A DNA stretch of 56,978 nt from Prochloron sp. SulCav_FS08_3_32_3330 (GTDB lineage: Bacteria > Cyanobacteriota > Cyanobacteriia > Cyanobacteriales > DYNF01). Below the pieces are notes generated by a model. It did no database searches, was not told where the DNA came from, and was given only the letters and a program-made list of their open reading frames with translations. Position 1 is the first letter of the stretch; every line of letters starts with the position of its first letter. Both the position numbers and the translations under genes were made by a program. Shown one piece after another: positions 9,201 to 18,245 of this stretch. The stretch is taken from NCBI GenBank assembly GCA_020721205.1, contig DYNF01000002.1, positions 23,503 through 80,480 of the forward strand. Reading direction: 5' to 3'.

Positions 9201-9584
9201 GTGGCACGGATTTCCGGTATAGATTTACCCCGTGATAAACGTATCGAAATTGCTCTGACCTATATTTTTGGGATTGGACTTTCTCGTTCCCATGAAATTT
9301 TAGAGCAAACAGGTGTTAATCCTGATACAAGAGTCAAAGATTTATCTGATGAAGATGTAACTAAGTTACGCGCTTGTATTGAAACCAACTATCAAGTCGA
9401 AGGAGACTTAAGACGTTGGGAAGCAATGAATATTAAGCGTTTAACTGATATTGGGACTTATCGTGGTCGTCGTCATCGTCAAGGTTTACCCGTTAGAGGT
9501 CAAAGAACTCGCACTAATGCCCGGACTCGCAGAGGCAGAAGAGTTACCGTTGCTGGGAAGAAAAAAGCTCCTAGTAAGAAATAA
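9201..9584 (+). CDS. rpsM: 30S ribosomal protein uS13
   Basis: uS13 sits in the head of the small subunit and contacts P-site tRNA. The start [20 protein letters not shown] and the C-terminal [19 protein letters not shown]-type segment (here [19 protein letters not shown]) identify it. The GTG at 9201 follows a purine-rich AAAAGGGAGAAA. It is 127 residues long. It opens the alpha-operon segment after rpmJ. Confidence 0.97.
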   Translation: MARISGIDLPRDKRIEIALTYIFGIGLSRSHEILEQTGVNPDTRVKDLSDEDVTKLRACIETNYQVEGDLRRWEAMNIKRLTDIGTYRGRRHRQGLPVRGQRTRTNARTRRGRRVTVAGKKKAPSKK

Positions 9585-9926
9585 ACTTAATTTGTTAGTG
9601 AACTATTTAACGATTGACAAGACAATTTTAAGTAATTTATGCCGATTAAGTTAGTAAGTAATTTTTAAATAAAAATCACTTATGGACCTTAAATAAACCT
9701 AAAAAATTTAAGTCATTAACTTAGTCATTTGTCATTGGTCATTAGTCACTGGTCATTAGTCATTAGTCACTGGTCATTAGTCATTAGTCATTAGTTTTTC
9801 AGAAAGGACAAATGACAAGGGACAAGGGACAAGGGACAAATAACAAAAGACAAAAGACAGACAAAAGACAAGGGACAAAAATTTTTTTTCAAAAAATGAA
9901 CCCATTAAAAAACGAAGTAAAATTCA
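9585..9926. repeat. rpsM-rpsK gap: family B fold-back heptamer array
   Basis: This 342-bp gap has AT-rich sequence up to about 9720, then GTCATTA, GTCACTG and GTCATTG heptamers to about 9795. The centre is TTTTTCAGAAA, and purine-rich AAGGGACAAATGACAAG-type repeats follow to about 9882. The two halves are approximately reverse complements. I see no gene here. Confidence 0.8.
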
Positions 9927-10316
9927 ATGGCAAAACCAAAAAAAGGCGGTCCAAAAAAAGTTAAAAAAAATATACCTAGTGGAGTCGCTCATATTCAATC
10001 TACTTTTAACAATACGATTGTAACCATTTCTGATACTAGAGGAGATGCTGTATCATGGGCTTCTGCTGGTTCTAGTGGCTTTAAAGGGGCTAAAAAAGGA
10101 ACTCCTTTTGCGGCTCAAACGGCGGCGGATAATGCGGCTAAAAGAGCGATGGAACAAGGAATGCGTCAGGTAGAAGTAATGGTCAGTGGACCGGGAGCGG
10201 GTCGTGAAACGGCGATTCGTGCGCTTCAAGCCTGTGGTCTGGAAATTACCTTAATTCGGGATGTGACTCCCATTCCTCATAACGGTTGTCGTCCTCCGAA
10301 ACGCCGGAGAGTCTAA
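9927..10316 (+). CDS. rpsK: 30S ribosomal protein uS11
   Basis: uS11 forms part of the platform that cradles the Shine-Dalgarno duplex. The motifs [21 protein letters not shown], slightly over the core length here, and the C-terminal [16 protein letters not shown] are diagnostic. It has 129 residues. The gene is flanked by family B arrays on both sides, so it is isolated within the operon by two potential hairpins. Confidence 0.97.
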   Translation: MAKPKKGGPKKVKKNIPSGVAHIQSTFNNTIVTISDTRGDAVSWASAGSSGFKGAKKGTPFAAQTAADNAAKRAMEQGMRQVEVMVSGPGAGRETAIRALQACGLEITLIRDVTPIPHNGCRPPKRRRV

Positions 10317-10500
10317 TCAGTGAACAGTGAACGGTGAATGGTCATTAGTCACTGGTCATTAGTCATTGGTCATTGGTCATTAGTCACTGGTCATTAGTCA
10401 CTGGTCATTAGTCCGATAGCTTTTAACAAATGACAAATAACGAATAACCAATAAAAAAGACTAATAACTGCTTAGATAGATTCAAGATAACTGATAACTG
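10317..10500. repeat. rpsK-rpoA gap: family B heptamer array
   Basis: GTCATTA, GTCACTG and GTCATTG heptamers run to about 10413. The centre is TAGCTTTTAACAAA, and a shorter right arm of ACAAATGACAAATAACG type follows, ending in AATAACTG-rich sequence. The right arm is less complete than in the other family B arrays. Confidence 0.75.
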
Positions 10501-10523
10501 AATAGAGGGAGGTCATAACTTAA

Positions 10524-11468
10524 GTGGTACAGTTTCAAATTGAGTGTGTTGAAAATAAAACTGACAACAAAGATCAAAGTCAGTATAGCAAGTTTGTCCT
10601 TGAACAATTGGAAAGAGGACAGGGAACAACTGTGGGCAATGCACTCAGACGGGTTTTACTGTCTAACTTAGAAGGAGCAGCCGTTACAGCCATCCGCATT
10701 GCAGGAGTCAATCATGAATTTGCGACGATTGGGGGGGTAAGAGAGGATGTTTTGGAAATCATGTTAAACATGAAACAAATTGTTCTCAAAACCCACAGTA
10801 ATCAACCGCTTATTGGTCGTCTTTCGTCAACGACGGCAGGTGCGGTAACGGCAAGTCAGTTTGATCTTCCTTCGGAAGTGGAAGTAATCAATCCAAACCA
10901 GTATATTGCTACTTTAACACAGGGGGCAAAACTGGAGATGGAGTTTCGGATTGAAAAGGGTAAGGGATATCGGGCGGTGGATCGCTTTAAAGACGACACC
11001 ACAGCTTTAGATTTTCTCCAAATTGATGCGGTTTTTATGCCTGTAACTAAAGTTAAATATACGGTAGAATCTGCTCAAGTTGATGGTTCTACTCCTAAAG
11101 ATCGTTTAATTTTAGAAATTTGGACAAATGGCAGTATCAAGCCTGATGAAGCTCTTTCCCAATCGGCTACGATTTTGGTGGATCTGTTTAATCCTTTGAA
11201 GGATTTAACTTTAGAGATTATTCAGGAGGAATATCCACAGGATGAGGATCCTACCAGTCAAATTCCGATTGAGGAGTTACAACTTTCAGTCCGGGCATAT
11301 AACTGTCTGAAACGCGCTCAAATTAACTCCGTTTCTGATTTATTGGATTATTCTCAAGAGGATCTTTTAGAAATTAAGAATTTTGGTCAAAAATCGGCTG
11401 AAGAAGTGATTGATGCCCTAAAAGATCGTCTGGGAATAACTTTACCTCAAGAAAAGGCAAAACCTTAA
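10524..11468 (+). CDS. rpoA: RNA polymerase alpha subunit
   Basis: The alpha dimer nucleates RNA polymerase assembly and its C-terminal domain contacts UP elements and activators. The N-terminal domain holds LERGQGTTVGNALRRVLLS near residue 30. The C-terminal domain, from about 245, includes the helix-hairpin-helix region LLDYSQEDLLEIKNFGQKS. The length of 314 residues is normal. A GTG start at 10524 follows GAGGGAGGTCA, a strong ribosome-binding region. It sits between rpsK and rplQ as in other cyanobacteria. Confidence 0.97.
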   Translation: MVQFQIECVENKTDNKDQSQYSKFVLEQLERGQGTTVGNALRRVLLSNLEGAAVTAIRIAGVNHEFATIGGVREDVLEIMLNMKQIVLKTHSNQPLIGRLSSTTAGAVTASQFDLPSEVEVINPNQYIATLTQGAKLEMEFRIEKGKGYRAVDRFKDDTTALDFLQIDAVFMPVTKVKYTVESAQVDGSTPKDRLILEIWTNGSIKPDEALSQSATILVDLFNPLKDLTLEIIQEEYPQDEDPTSQIPIEELQLSVRAYNCLKRAQINSVSDLLDYSQEDLLEIKNFGQKSAEEVIDALKDRLGITLPQEKAKP

Positions 11469-11637
11469 ACAGTGGATAGTTGATAGTTGACAGTGGATAG
11501 TTAACAACTGTGGATAGTTGATAGTTGATAGTTGATAAATAACTAATAACTAACAACTAACAACTAATAACTAATAATTAATAACTAATAACTATCAACT
11601 ATCCACTATCAACTATCAACTATAAACGATCAACTAT
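11469..11637. repeat. Family A fold-back heptamer array, rpoA-rplQ gap
   Basis: GATAGTT, GACAGTG and GTGGATAG heptamers form the left arm, the centre is GATAAATAACTAATAAC, and AACTATC and CCACTATC heptamers form the right arm. It is the same subtype as the array at 4104-4248. It ends just before the strong AAAGGAGG of rplQ. Confidence 0.85.
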
Positions 11638-11654
11638 ATAAAGGAGGATTTACA

Positions 11655-12005
11655 ATGAGGCATCGCTGTAAAGTTGCACTTTTAGGAAAACCTGCGGATC
11701 AACGTAAGGCTTTACTAAGAGCTTTAACAACTCAACTGATTCGTCATGGACAAATTCAAACGACAAAAACTAGAGCTAAAGCTGTGCGTAAACAAGTGGA
11801 TCACATGATCACTTTAGCAAAAGATGGTTCTGTTGCCGCTAGAAGAAAGGCTTTAGGTTATATTTATGATAAAACTTTAGTTCATACTTTATTTAATGAG
11901 GCTAAAGATCGCTATGGTAATCGTAATGGGGGTTATACTCGGATTGCGAGAACTATTCGCCGACGAGGTGATAATGCGGAAATGGCAATTATTGAGTTGG
12001 TTTAA
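11655..12005 (+). CDS. rplQ: 50S ribosomal protein bL17
   Basis: bL17 lies near the exit tunnel. [20 protein letters not shown] and the C-terminal [20 protein letters not shown] are family signatures. It is 116 residues long, the usual size. AAAGGAGG at about 11640 is the strongest Shine-Dalgarno sequence in the cluster. truA follows after 12-27 bp, depending on its start. Confidence 0.97.
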   Translation: MRHRCKVALLGKPADQRKALLRALTTQLIRHGQIQTTKTRAKAVRKQVDHMITLAKDGSVAARRKALGYIYDKTLVHTLFNEAKDRYGNRNGGYTRIARTIRRRGDNAEMAIIELV

Positions 12006-12017
12006 ACCTGAACTTTA

Positions 12018-12908
12018 TTGTCTGATCTCATGATGAATCAAGACTTGAATACTTTAGATGTAAATGAGCAAGAAGTTGAGCGATCGTCAAAATCTCTCCT
12101 CACACAGCGAGTTGCTTTATTAATTCAATATCTTGGCAAGAATTATCACGGTTGGCAACGTCAACCTAATTATTCGACAATTCAAGGGGAAATTGAACGG
12201 GCGATCGCAAAAGTTGTTAACTATCCTGTGACTGTTTTTGGAGCAGGAAGGACAGATGCGGGAGTTCATGGGGCGGCTCAAGTTGCTCATTTTGATGTGG
12301 TAAGTTCAATCCCGGCACAGCGTTGGGCAAAAGTTTTGAATCATCATTTACCTGAAGATATTTTAATCAGGGCATCTCAAGGAGTATCTTATCCTTGGCA
12401 CTCGCAGTTTTCTGCTAGTAGTCGTCGGTATCGTTATACAATTTATACTGATCCTTGTCCTAATTTATTTATTAAAGATGTTTCTTGGCATTATTATTAT
12501 GCTCCTTTAGATGAGTCTTTAATGAAATCTGCTCTCATTCCTTTAGTGGGTCGTCATCATTTATCAGCTTTTCATCGTGCTAATTCTTCTAGGGATCATT
12601 CTTGGGTAGAAGTTCAAGAGGTGGAATGTCACCGAAACGGTGCTTTTGTCTATCTTGAAATTCAAGCGAATGGTTTTTTATATGGCATGGTACGGCTGTT
12701 AGTAGGAATGTTAATTGAGGTGGGAATAGGGAAGCGATCGCTCTTAAGTTTTAGCGATATTTGGCAAAATGAAAGGAGAGAGATGGTTAAATATTCTGCT
12801 CCGGCAAAGGGACTTTGTTTATTAAGGGTAGGATATGAAGATCATCCTTTTCCTGAAAAACTTTGGTCTGATAGTCAACCAATTTTGACGATCAACAGTT
12901 ATCAGTAA
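12018..12908 (+). CDS. truA: tRNA pseudouridine synthase A
   Basis: TruA converts U38-U40 of many tRNAs to pseudouridine. The catalytic aspartate lies in FGAGRTDAGVHGAAQVAHF. YLGKNYHGWQRQPN and GFLYGMVRLLVGMLIEVG are further family motifs. The longest frame starts at TTG 12018 (296 residues), but ATG codons at 12030 and 12033 are in frame. None has a clear ribosome-binding site, and the conserved fold begins near residue 30, so the start is uncertain by up to five residues. truA between rplQ and rplM is the common arrangement. Confidence 0.93.
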   Translation: MSDLMMNQDLNTLDVNEQEVERSSKSLLTQRVALLIQYLGKNYHGWQRQPNYSTIQGEIERAIAKVVNYPVTVFGAGRTDAGVHGAAQVAHFDVVSSIPAQRWAKVLNHHLPEDILIRASQGVSYPWHSQFSASSRRYRYTIYTDPCPNLFIKDVSWHYYYAPLDESLMKSALIPLVGRHHLSAFHRANSSRDHSWVEVQEVECHRNGAFVYLEIQANGFLYGMVRLLVGMLIEVGIGKRSLLSFSDIWQNERREMVKYSAPAKGLCLLRVGYEDHPFPEKLWSDSQPILTINSYQ

Positions 12909-12994
12909 ATAGTTATGTTGTCCCAATCGTTATAATTAATCATTCTAATTAATTATTAATTAATTTTGAATTTTCAAATATTTAGGATTAAAAA

Positions 12995-13447
12995 ATGAGT
13001 AAAACACCTTTACCAACTCAAGAAAGTCTCAATCAAGAGTGGTTTATTGTAGATGCCGCCGATCAGCGTTTGGGGCGTTTAGCTTCAGAAATTGCGATGA
13101 TTTTACGGGGTAAACGCAAACCCTCCTATACCCCTCATATTGATACAGGGGATTTTGTGATTGTCATTAATGCGGAAAAAGTCACTGTAACTGGCAAAAA
13201 ATCCGAACAAAAAGTTTATCGTCGTCATTCGGGAAGACCGGGTGGGATGAAACTGGAAACTTTTGATAAATTACAACAACGTATTCCTGAAAGAATTATT
13301 GAAAAAGCGGTGAAAGGTATGCTTCCCAAAAATACTTTAGGAAGACAACTTTTTACCAAACTTAAAGTTTATGCTGGGGATAATCATCCTCATCAAGCTC
13401 AAAAACCTACTGTTTTAACTATTAATACTATACCCGGAGGAAACTAA
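12995..13447 (+). CDS. rplM: 50S ribosomal protein uL13
   Basis: uL13 is an early-assembly large-subunit protein. [19 protein letters not shown] and [10 protein letters not shown] are family motifs, and [14 protein letters not shown] occurs near the C-terminus. It has 150 residues. The stop overlaps the rpsI start as TAATG at 13445-13449, so translation of the pair is probably coupled. It opens the rplM-rpsI unit that often follows truA. Confidence 0.97.
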   Translation: MSKTPLPTQESLNQEWFIVDAADQRLGRLASEIAMILRGKRKPSYTPHIDTGDFVIVINAEKVTVTGKKSEQKVYRRHSGRPGGMKLETFDKLQQRIPERIIEKAVKGMLPKNTLGRQLFTKLKVYAGDNHPHQAQKPTVLTINTIPGGN

Positions 13448-13854
13448 TGTCAGGGAATACAGATAAAGTTGTTTATTGGGGAACTGGTCGCCGTAAGTCT
13501 TCTGTTGCCAGAGTGCGTCTTGTTCCGGGTACGGGGGAAATGATTGTTAATGGTAAGTCTGGAAGTGATTATTTTAATCGTGTTCCGAGCTACATTAACT
13601 CTGCTAAAGCTCCGTTGGAAACTTTGGGTTTAGAGAATGAGTATAATATTCTCGTAAGTGCTTCGGGTGGCGGTTTAACTGGACAATCTGATGCGGTAAA
13701 ATTAGGTGTAGCACGCGCTTTATGTCAGTTAGACCCTGAAAATCGTAGTCCTTTAAAAAGCGAAGGTTATTTAACTCGTGATCCTCGTTGTAAAGAGCGG
13801 AAAAAATACGGTTTACACAAAGCTCGGAAAGCGCCTCAATATTCCAAGCGTTAA
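13447..13854 (+). CDS. rpsI: 30S ribosomal protein uS9
   Basis: uS9 reaches the P-site with its C-terminal SKR tail, which is present here as [21 protein letters not shown] and [19 protein letters not shown] are diagnostic. It is 135 residues long. In some cyanobacteria rpmE follows; here the cluster stops at a strong terminator and rpmE is not seen in this window. Confidence 0.97.
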   Translation: MSGNTDKVVYWGTGRRKSSVARVRLVPGTGEMIVNGKSGSDYFNRVPSYINSAKAPLETLGLENEYNILVSASGGGLTGQSDAVKLGVARALCQLDPENRSPLKSEGYLTRDPRCKERKKYGLHKARKAPQYSKR

Positions 13855-13883
13855 TCATTCGGTTAACAAAACTCATAATCTTA

Positions 13884-13921
13884 AGTGCGGGAGAAATAGT
13901 ATTTCCCCGTACTATTTTTTT
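13884..13921 (+). terminator. Rho-independent terminator after rpsI
   Basis: A 14-pair stem with one bulged A and one G-U pair spans 13884-13913, from AGTGCGGGAGAAATA to TATTTCCCCGTACT. The loop is a single base as written, so the tip must open. A T-run lies at 13915-13921. It ends the ribosomal cluster. Confidence 0.85.
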
Positions 13922-14011
13922 GTTTTGTTTCAGCGTAGAGCAATAAAATACTTTAGAATAAAGGTTCACCAGATATTGTTGTATATATATTATTAATTTA
14001 TCTATCTATTT

Positions 14012-14857
14012 ATGTTTAACGCTACTGAAATTTTAATTAATGAATTTGTCAAAGAGCTAAAAGACGGTTATCGTCGTACCTACGGCGGTTTTAAAAAAGA
14101 CTATCAAGAAATTTTAGCTTGGTCTGGAAGTATGGCAATGGAAAATATTGCTAATAGTGATGCTCTTTATCATAATGTGGAACATTCAATTTTAGTCACC
14201 CTTGTAGGACAGGAAATTTTAAGGGGAAAACATATTAAACAGGGAGGAGTAACTCCTGAAGATTGGTTACATTTTATTATTTCTTTATTGTGTCATGATA
14301 TTGGCTATGTAAAGGGAGTATGTCGTCAGGATCAAGATTCTGAGCGTCTTTATGCCACGGGAAAAGATGGTAATATGGTTCATCTTCCTTCTGGATATTC
14401 TGATGCTTCTTTAACTCCTTATCATGTGGATCGAGGAAAGTTATTTATTGATGAGCGTTTTGGAGGACATAAATTAATTGATGCTCAAATTATTAAGCGT
14501 AATATTGAATTAACTCGTTTTCCTGTGCCAAAGGAGGAGGATCATAAAGACACTAATCATTATCCGGGATTATTGCGCGCTTCTGATTTAATTGGACAAT
14601 TAAGTGATCCTCGTTATTTAAAGAAAATTAGTGCTTTATTTTATGAGTTTGAGGAAACGGGGGCAAATAAAATGATGGGCTTTAAAACTCCGGGGGATCT
14701 GCGTGATAGTTATTCTCAATTTTTTTGGAATGCGGTATATCCTTTTATTCAAGATGCTTTAAGTTATTTATCTTTAACTCAAGAAGGTAAACAAATTATT
14801 GCTAATCTTTATTGTAATGTTTTTGTGGTCGAACATCGTCCAGATAGTGACCAGTAA
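14012..14857 (+). CDS. HD-domain metal-dependent phosphohydrolase
   Basis: This 281-residue protein has the HD metal-binding pattern: H54/H58 in YHNVEHSI, the H95-D96 pair in LLCHDIGYVKG, and a downstream D in LLRASDLIGQL. I recall it as a conserved cyanobacterial group annotated as Npun_R2479-like, whose substrate is not known to me. HD proteins usually hydrolyse phosphate esters or nucleotides. No regulatory domain or membrane segment is visible. It follows the rpsI terminator, so it probably has its own promoter. Confidence 0.75.
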   Translation: MFNATEILINEFVKELKDGYRRTYGGFKKDYQEILAWSGSMAMENIANSDALYHNVEHSILVTLVGQEILRGKHIKQGGVTPEDWLHFIISLLCHDIGYVKGVCRQDQDSERLYATGKDGNMVHLPSGYSDASLTPYHVDRGKLFIDERFGGHKLIDAQIIKRNIELTRFPVPKEEDHKDTNHYPGLLRASDLIGQLSDPRYLKKISALFYEFEETGANKMMGFKTPGDLRDSYSQFFWNAVYPFIQDALSYLSLTQEGKQIIANLYCNVFVVEHRPDSDQ

Positions 14858-14878
14858 ACAAGTAGTGCAAAAAACATC

Positions 14879-15160
14879 ATGGAAAGTTTCGAGTGGGATG
14901 AAACTAAAAATAAAATTAATCAAGAAAAACATTATATCTCTTTCGAGTTAGCACAATTGGCTTTTTTTGATGAGAAAAGAATTATTCTCAAAGATCTTAG
15001 TCATAGTGAAGATGAAGAAAGATTCTTTTGTCTTGGGCAAGTTAATGGTGCTATCATAACAGTAAGATTTACCTATAGAGATCAAAAAATCCGTATTTTT
15101 GGAGCGGGTTATTGGCGTAAAGGAAAGAAATTGTATGAACAGCAAAATCAGATATACTGA
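14879..15160 (+). CDS. brnT: BrnT-family ribonuclease toxin
   Basis: BrnT toxins are RelE-fold ribonucleases held in check by BrnA. The 93-residue sequence has the family pattern: FEWDETKNKINQEKHYISFE at the start, a central DLSHSEDEERFFCLG, and a C-terminal RFTYRDQKIRIFGAGYWRK. The usual family C-terminus is RIISARKA-like, so FGAGYWR is a mild variant. The gene overlaps the antitoxin by 26 bp. The pair appears intact, unlike several other toxin-antitoxin loci in this window. Confidence 0.85.
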   Translation: MESFEWDETKNKINQEKHYISFELAQLAFFDEKRIILKDLSHSEDEERFFCLGQVNGAIITVRFTYRDQKIRIFGAGYWRKGKKLYEQQNQIY

Positions 15161-15365
15161 TGAAGAATTAGAATTTGGAGAAATAGTTGAGGATTTTTTG
15201 CCTCCTCCTTCTCAATTAATCGCTAAACAAAAAAAAGTTACAATTACCATCGAGTTAACTGAAGAAAAGTTACAATTGATTGAGAGTGAAGCCAAGAAAA
15301 AACAATTATCTTACTCTAGTTTGATTGAGTCTATTCTGAATGATTACACACAACAAGTAGGATAA
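15135..15365 (+). CDS. BrnA-like antitoxin
   Basis: This is the partner of the upstream BrnT-like toxin and likely the autorepressor of the operon. The start at ATG 15135 gives 76 residues and overlaps the toxin gene; an in-frame ATG at 15099 would extend it into toxin coding sequence and is less likely. Residues near 12-25, EFGEIVEDFLPPPSQL, match antitoxins paired with BrnT. The C-terminal half, VTITIELTEEKLQLIESEAKK, looks like a ribbon-helix-helix DNA-binding domain. Confidence 0.75.
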   Translation: MNSKIRYTDEELEFGEIVEDFLPPPSQLIAKQKKVTITIELTEEKLQLIESEAKKKQLSYSSLIESILNDYTQQVG

Positions 15366-15460
15366 ATGCTTAAAATATTTATTTTTCCATGAAATGAATT
15401 GTACTCCTAATGTAGATTGTTCAATAAATTGAATTAATTTTAAGTTATAAATAATCAATT

Positions 15461-15498
15461 ATAACTATCAACTGTCAACTGTCAACTATCAACTATAT
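15461..15498. repeat. Short family A heptamer run
   Basis: AACTATC and AACTGTC heptamers lie immediately before the permease start codon at 15500. Only the right-arm orientation is present, so no long hairpin is expected. This shows the family also occurs outside the ribosomal cluster. Confidence 0.75.
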
Positions 15499-15499
15499 T

Positions 15500-16645
15500 A
15501 TGTGGCAAAGATTAAAAAGAAATATTCCCGCACGAGTGGGAGCAATTATATTATTAATATTTTATCTCTTGGCGATCGGGGCGGATTTTTTTGCTCCTTA
15601 TGATCCTTATCAGTCTCAACTTGATGGCTCTTTATTACCCCCAACTCAGATTTATTGGACTGATCAAGAAGGTAAATTTAATCCTTTAGTTTATCCTACA
15701 ACTTTAGGTAAAACTGATATTAATACGGGCGATCGTTTGTTAGAAAAAGATAAAACTAAGCCTTCTCCTATTCGTTTTTTTGTCAAAGGATCTTCTTATA
15801 ATTTCTTAGAAATTACTTTACCTTTACCGAGAAAATGGAAGTTAACTCCTTTTCCCCATCCTCAAAAATTATTAGATACAACTCTATTTAAAGGTATCTC
15901 TTTAAATCGTCATTTATTCGGTACAATGGGGGAAGGAAAACTTAATTTATTAGGTACGGATGAACAAGGGAGAGATCAATTAACAAGGTTATTATTTGGC
16001 GGTAGAATTAGCTTATTTATCGGTATTTTTGGGATAGCTATATCCTATCCTTTAGGAATGTTAATCGGCGGAATTTCTGGTTATTTTGGCGGAATAATTG
16101 ACTCAATTTTAATGCGTTTAGTGGAAGTTTTAATGACTATTCCGGGCATTTATTTATTAGTAGCTTTATCCGGTTTTTTATTAACAGTTAAAGAAGATTT
16201 AAGTAATAGTCAAAGATTTTTATTAATAATTCTTATTACTTCTTTAATCAGTTGGACAGGTCTAGCAAGGGTAATCAGGGGGCAGGTTTTAGCGATTAAA
16301 GAAACGGAATTTGTGGAAGCGGCACAGGCGATCGGTGCCAAACCAATTTATATTATTATTAATCATATTTTACCTCAAACTGCCAGTTATATTATAATTT
16401 CTGCTACTCTTTCAATCCCCGGATTTATTGTCGCAGAATCCGTTTTAAGTTTAATTGGTTTAGGTATTCAACAACCGGATCCTAGTTGGGGAAATTTACT
16501 TTCTTTAGGCACAAATGCCTCAATTTTAGTGTTACAACCTTGGTTAATCTGGTCTCCAGCTTTATTAATTATTCTAACAGTTTTATCCTTTAATTTATTA
16601 GGAGATGGCTTAAGAGATGCTTTAGATCCTCGTAGTAATAAGTAA
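15500..16645 (+). CDS. Peptide/nickel ABC transporter permease, DppC-like
   Basis: This 381-residue inner-membrane protein is the second permease of an oligopeptide-type importer. The first membrane segment is near residues 13-32. A long periplasmic section (about 35-140) precedes the binding-protein-dependent transport domain, which starts at GTDEQGRDQLTRLLFGGRI. The EAA loop EAAQAIGAKPIYIIINHILPQ contacts the ATPase. No binding protein, DppB or ATPase gene adjoins it. A fused ATPase of the same transporter type lies 38 kb away at 54848-56770. Confidence 0.88.
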   Translation: MWQRLKRNIPARVGAIILLIFYLLAIGADFFAPYDPYQSQLDGSLLPPTQIYWTDQEGKFNPLVYPTTLGKTDINTGDRLLEKDKTKPSPIRFFVKGSSYNFLEITLPLPRKWKLTPFPHPQKLLDTTLFKGISLNRHLFGTMGEGKLNLLGTDEQGRDQLTRLLFGGRISLFIGIFGIAISYPLGMLIGGISGYFGGIIDSILMRLVEVLMTIPGIYLLVALSGFLLTVKEDLSNSQRFLLIILITSLISWTGLARVIRGQVLAIKETEFVEAAQAIGAKPIYIIINHILPQTASYIIISATLSIPGFIVAESVLSLIGLGIQQPDPSWGNLLSLGTNASILVLQPWLIWSPALLIILTVLSFNLLGDGLRDALDPRSNK

Positions 16646-16648
16646 CTC

Positions 16649-16716
16649 AAAAAGTCGGGGATTTGAGATCAATTAATTTTGTGATTATAATATTAAAAGA
16701 AAATCCCCGACTTTTT
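16649..16716. terminator. Palindromic repeat-terminator (AAAAGTCGGGGATTT family), copy 1
   Basis: AAAAAGTCGGGGATTT at 16649-16664 is mirrored by AAATCCCCGACTTTTT at 16701-16716. The A-run and T-run let the hairpin terminate both strands. It lies between the converging permease and SGNH genes. Three more copies occur in this window. Confidence 0.85.
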
Positions 16717-16728
16717 CTTATTCAATAA

Positions 16729-18084
16729 CTATAAATTAAAATTTTTCGGAATAATTTGCATTTTTTTCAAGCCCAGCAGTCCATAATACATTTGTTCCGC
16801 CATTTGTTGATTTGCTTCCGGTGTTAAATGAATCGCATCAACAAAAGTATTTTCAGGAAATTTATCATTAAGATTATAAAAATTTAAGAATTTCACATTA
16901 TTAGGAAACGCTTTTTCTAATTGTTTTCCCCCGTCTACAAATTTACCATAATCTACTTTTACTTTTTCTAAATAATCATTTCCTAACTCCTTGGTAATTT
17001 CAGTTTCTTTAGGAGAAAGTTTCGCTTTTCCTGTAATTTCTGGTTGTATTCCCATCATTACCGGAATTTTAAAACTGGAAGCTAAACGAATTAATTGTTT
17101 TTGATTTTGTTGCCATCTTTGGAATCTTAAATTTAATTCCTCCTCATTTTTAGGTAAATAATTTGTTAAAGATTTGACATCAGATTCTAAAACTAAACTT
17201 TGTTGAGCGATCGAAGATTCAGGTTTAAAAAAGTATAATTGAGAAGCTTTTAATAAATAACTATCTTTAAACAATTGTTGAATAGAATTATTTAAAGAAG
17301 TACGAAAATGTTTAGAAGCATCAGTCATAAATTCATCTACTTTAGGAATAGTTGCCCCAGTTTTTTCACTCGGTAACATTAAATCCCCATAACCATCTAA
17401 AGTAATAATTAAATCCGGTTGATAAGCTAATATTTCTAACATAAATAAAGCTAATTCATTCCCTGAAGTATAACCCGGTACCGCCGCATTTATTACTCGA
17501 TATTTACCCTGTTTAATCTTTGGTTTTTTCGCTAAAGCTTTAACCCTTGAAGGCTCATAAAAAGGAAATTCATCGGGATAATATTGATCAGGATTTTTCT
17601 TTTGATCATTAACCCTATTTTGAAGCAATTTTTCTAAATGATTACTAATCGTATCTTGATTATTTTTATTACCTTGACCAAAAGCCGTAGAGCCACCAAT
17701 AATAAAAATTCTAATCTCATCTTTCGGTTTCGCTAAGGGCAAATCTTCATCATCCCGAAAACCTTGAGCATTAATTTTCCAATAATCATTAGTTTGACCC
17801 CCTAATAATTCATAGCCTACCGCTATACTCTGTTTAGCCTCTAAATATCCTCTATCTAATAAACCATCAATCGGTTTTTTATTCCCCGAAAGAAATTTCA
17901 GACGATAGGAAGTAACTTCAGGAGGCTCTCCCTGATAGCTAGATAACTCTTTGCCAATAAAACCCCTGAGTATGACTTCTGCTAAAAATATAGCCACCAC
18001 AGAGCCAAAAATAAACCAAAAAGGGGAAAGACTTTTACGGGTTTTTTCCTTACCAGAATAAGCTCTCCGACGACTTCTAAACAT
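16729..18084 (-). CDS. Membrane-anchored SGNH/GDSL hydrolase
   Basis: This 451-residue protein has one N-terminal membrane segment (about residues 21-45) and an exported SGNH fold. Block I is FIIGGSTAFGQGNKNNQ, with the nucleophile serine in GGST. The catalytic dyad is DAIHLTPEANQQMA near the C-terminus. The segment between them (NAAVPGYTSGNELALFML) carries the expected conserved glycine and asparagine. Family members remove acyl groups from lipids or polysaccharides; the substrate here is unknown. It converges on the permease gene at a shared terminator. Confidence 0.82.
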   Translation of the reverse strand: MFRSRRRAYSGKEKTRKSLSPFWFIFGSVVAIFLAEVILRGFIGKELSSYQGEPPEVTSYRLKFLSGNKKPIDGLLDRGYLEAKQSIAVGYELLGGQTNDYWKINAQGFRDDEDLPLAKPKDEIRIFIIGGSTAFGQGNKNNQDTISNHLEKLLQNRVNDQKKNPDQYYPDEFPFYEPSRVKALAKKPKIKQGKYRVINAAVPGYTSGNELALFMLEILAYQPDLIITLDGYGDLMLPSEKTGATIPKVDEFMTDASKHFRTSLNNSIQQLFKDSYLLKASQLYFFKPESSIAQQSLVLESDVKSLTNYLPKNEEELNLRFQRWQQNQKQLIRLASSFKIPVMMGIQPEITGKAKLSPKETEITKELGNDYLEKVKVDYGKFVDGGKQLEKAFPNNVKFLNFYNLNDKFPENTFVDAIHLTPEANQQMAEQMYYGLLGLKKMQIIPKNFNL

Positions 18085-18160
18085 TTAAGATTTCCTCTAA
18101 TCAAAAAAAAATGATAAATTTACTTTTATAGTTAAGACTTACAAATATAAGTTATTCGAT

Positions 18161-18180
18161 CACAGGTCCAGATGCCTGTG
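18161..18180. repeat. Small palindrome, CACAGGCA family
   Basis: CACAGGTCCAGATGCCTGTG followed by CCAC is an imperfect palindrome in the gap between the divergent SGNH and phosphatase genes. Related units occur at 18720, 43228 and 44615. Confidence 0.65.
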
Positions 18181-18245
18181 CCACTGAGAATATAAGCAAG
18201 TCCTAATTTTTTAATTTTAGTTAACATTTATCTTATCTTGTTACG

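Noticed and set aside
13604-13969. 121-codon minus-strand frame over rpsI and its terminator
   Set aside because: It overlaps rpsI and a clear terminator and shows no family resemblance.
15099-15365. Longer start for the BrnA-like antitoxin
   Set aside because: The added 12 residues are the toxin's coding sequence in another frame; ATG 15135 matches the family start.
15412-15425. NtcA-like site before the peptide permease
   Set aside because: The first half reads GTA but the second half is not TAC at the N8 spacing.
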